Below, piece after piece: positions 5,635 through 6,632 of a DNA stretch of 6,632 nucleotides. A program made the position numbers and the translations under genes. Position 1 is the stretch's first letter. Every line of letters begins with the position of its first letter. The DNA comes from Clostridia bacterium (GTDB taxonomy: Bacteria; Bacillota_A; Clostridia; Oscillospirales; Acutalibacteraceae): NCBI GenBank assembly GCA_017547865.1, contig JAFYOA010000423.1, positions 1-6,632 on the forward strand, in the 5' to 3' direction. Below the pieces are notes generated by a model. The model was given only the letters and a program-made list of their open reading frames with translations. It did no database searches and had not been told where the DNA came from.

Positions 5635-6632
5635 TTATTTAATCTCACACTGCATAGGATATTTACCCTGCTCCAGGAATTCAAGGGCAACGCTGTCGGC
5701 AGGTAGATACACTACGCAGGTATCGCAAAGGGCTTTCCGCATATCGTTGGAAAGTTCAAAAACCGTGAGCGTGGATGGCAATTCCAGCTTCTTCAAAGCA
5801 GGGGTATTGAACAAGGCGTACCGCCAGAATACCTCCACTCCTTCAGGAACAATCAGTTCTTCCAGGGTCTCGCTGTTGAAAGCGTAGTTGCACAGATGGG
5901 TCACCCCAGCAGGAACCGTAACCGATGTATCATCGCCAAGATACGCCACAAGGAGACGATCGTTCCACACCAGGAAATCTTCTTCCAAAGAATCCATATA
6001 GGGCGTGTTCATCAGCACCCGCTCGTGCAGGTCGGTTTTATTGGTATCGCCAAAACGGCCAACTTCCTGCAGACAGGCAGGCACATGAAATTCCGTAATG
6101 CCGGTGTTCATAAAGCTGCCGGCGCCAATGGTACGCACAGAATCAGGCAGCACCACTTCCGTCAGGTTTGGATTATCACGGAAAGAGTTGTAATCCACAC
6201 AATACAGAGATTCACTTTCAATGGCAACAGATTCCAAATTGCAGTAGCCAAAAGCCTCAAGATACCCCACACTGGCAGGAACTGTAACTCGGGTCAGGCT
6301 TTCGCAGTTGCGGAAACCACCCAGCCAGTACAAATTCTCCGGCAGGTCGATTTCTTTCAGCTTAGGCAGGTTTAAAAAGCTTTCGAAAGTGTGCACCAGG
6401 GAATCCGGCAGTTCCACATGGGTCAGGTTAGGCTCTTGCAGGAAGGAGGCGATCATCATACTGACACCTTCCTCCACGACCACGGTCTCCACGCTGTCCG
6501 GCAAGGTATTTGCGATCATCAGACAGTATACGCGGATACCGTTGATTTCACCCGGAATGGTAACTTCGGTCACGCCTTCCGTAGGACCTACATAATCCGC
6601 ACAAACCGCTACTTTTTCATCGGAATTATCCA
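5635..6632 (-). CDS. BspA-type leucine-rich-repeat protein, C-terminal part (5' end outside window)
   Basis: The frame is open from the right edge to the TAA at 5635-5637, giving 331 complete codons. The true start lies beyond the window, because 19 in-frame codons precede the internal GTG at 6573. The protein is built of LRR_5/BspA-type units of about 22-24 residues with the pattern L-x-x-V-x-L/V-P-x-S/G-V: for example NLTHVELPDSL, KLKEIDLPENL, SLTRVTVPASV, NLTEVVLPDSV and LEELIVPEGVEV. The segment NTPYMDSLEEDFLVWNDRLL is the insertion often seen between such repeats in Firmicutes, where a named value or description line interrupts the solenoid. The chain ends soon after the last repeat, without a visible LPxTG anchor, SLH domain or dockerin. 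Such proteins are usually secreted or surface-bound; a signal peptide or lipobox would be upstream. The ligand is unknown. Confidence 0.87.
   Translation of the reverse strand, partial: DNSDEKVAVCADYVGPTEGVTEVTIPGEINGIRVYCLMIANTLPDSVETVVVEEGVSMMIASFLQEPNLTHVELPDSLVHTFESFLNLPKLKEIDLPENLYWLGGFRNCESLTRVTVPASVGYLEAFGYCNLESVAIESESLYCVDYNSFRDNPNLTEVVLPDSVRTIGAGSFMNTGITEFHVPACLQEVGRFGDTNKTDLHERVLMNTPYMDSLEEDFLVWNDRLLVAYLGDDTSVTVPAGVTHLCNYAFNSETLEELIVPEGVEVFWRYALFNTPALKKLELPSTLTVFELSNDMRKALCDTCVVYLPADSVALEFLEQGKYPMQCEIK

Noticed and set aside
4648..5706. A 352-codon plus-strand frame opposite the dehydrogenase, crossing its promoter and the LRR terminator.
   Set aside because: It is His/Gln/Gly-rich, without family motifs, and runs through regulatory elements of minus-strand genes, so it is an antisense artefact.
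6571..6573. GTG as start of the right-hand LRR protein.
   Set aside because: The frame is open upstream to the window edge and this codon is inside a repeat unit with no Shine-Dalgarno site, so the real start is outside the window.

Overview
The window looks like chromosomal DNA of a fairly GC-rich Gram-positive anaerobe. A gut Clostridia of the Oscillospiraceae/Ruminococcaceae type is my best guess. This is an inference from the strong AAGGAGG-type Shine-Dalgarno sites, the sigma-A-like promoters, the U-tailed intrinsic terminators, the lipoprotein signal with a Gram-positive-style acidic linker, and the gene families present. No ribosomal RNA or other taxonomic marker lies in the window.

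All five genes are on the minus strand, so they are transcribed from high to low coordinates. In transcription order they are: (1) the 3' part of a BspA-type leucine-rich-repeat protein (5635 to the right edge); (2) an sn-glycerol-1-phosphate dehydrogenase (4330-5520); (3) a 12-14 TM purine permease of the AzgA/PbuG branch of NCS2 (2734-4170); (4) a cytoplasmic heparinase II/III-like polysaccharide lyase (742-2598); (5) the 5' part of a leucine-rich-repeat lipoprotein (left edge to 623).

The four intergenic gaps are short (111-158 bp). Each holds a clear stem-loop plus U-tract terminator for the gene before it and a promoter candidate for the gene after it. The genes therefore look like five separate transcription units rather than an operon. 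I see no functional link between lyase, permease and dehydrogenase beyond adjacency. The two outer genes are both repeat-rich, probably surface-associated proteins, but of different LRR classes. Nothing is broken by frameshift, and there is no mobile element, CRISPR array, tRNA, rRNA or recognisable riboswitch. No stretch of 300 bases lacks a gene.

I did not find a new multi-gene system. The points most worth checking are the archaeal-type lipid-precursor enzyme standing alone, the orphan intracellular lyase with a perfect dyad in its putative promoter, a repeated heptamer flanking the permease -10 box, and the shared cUNCGg loop in two terminators.
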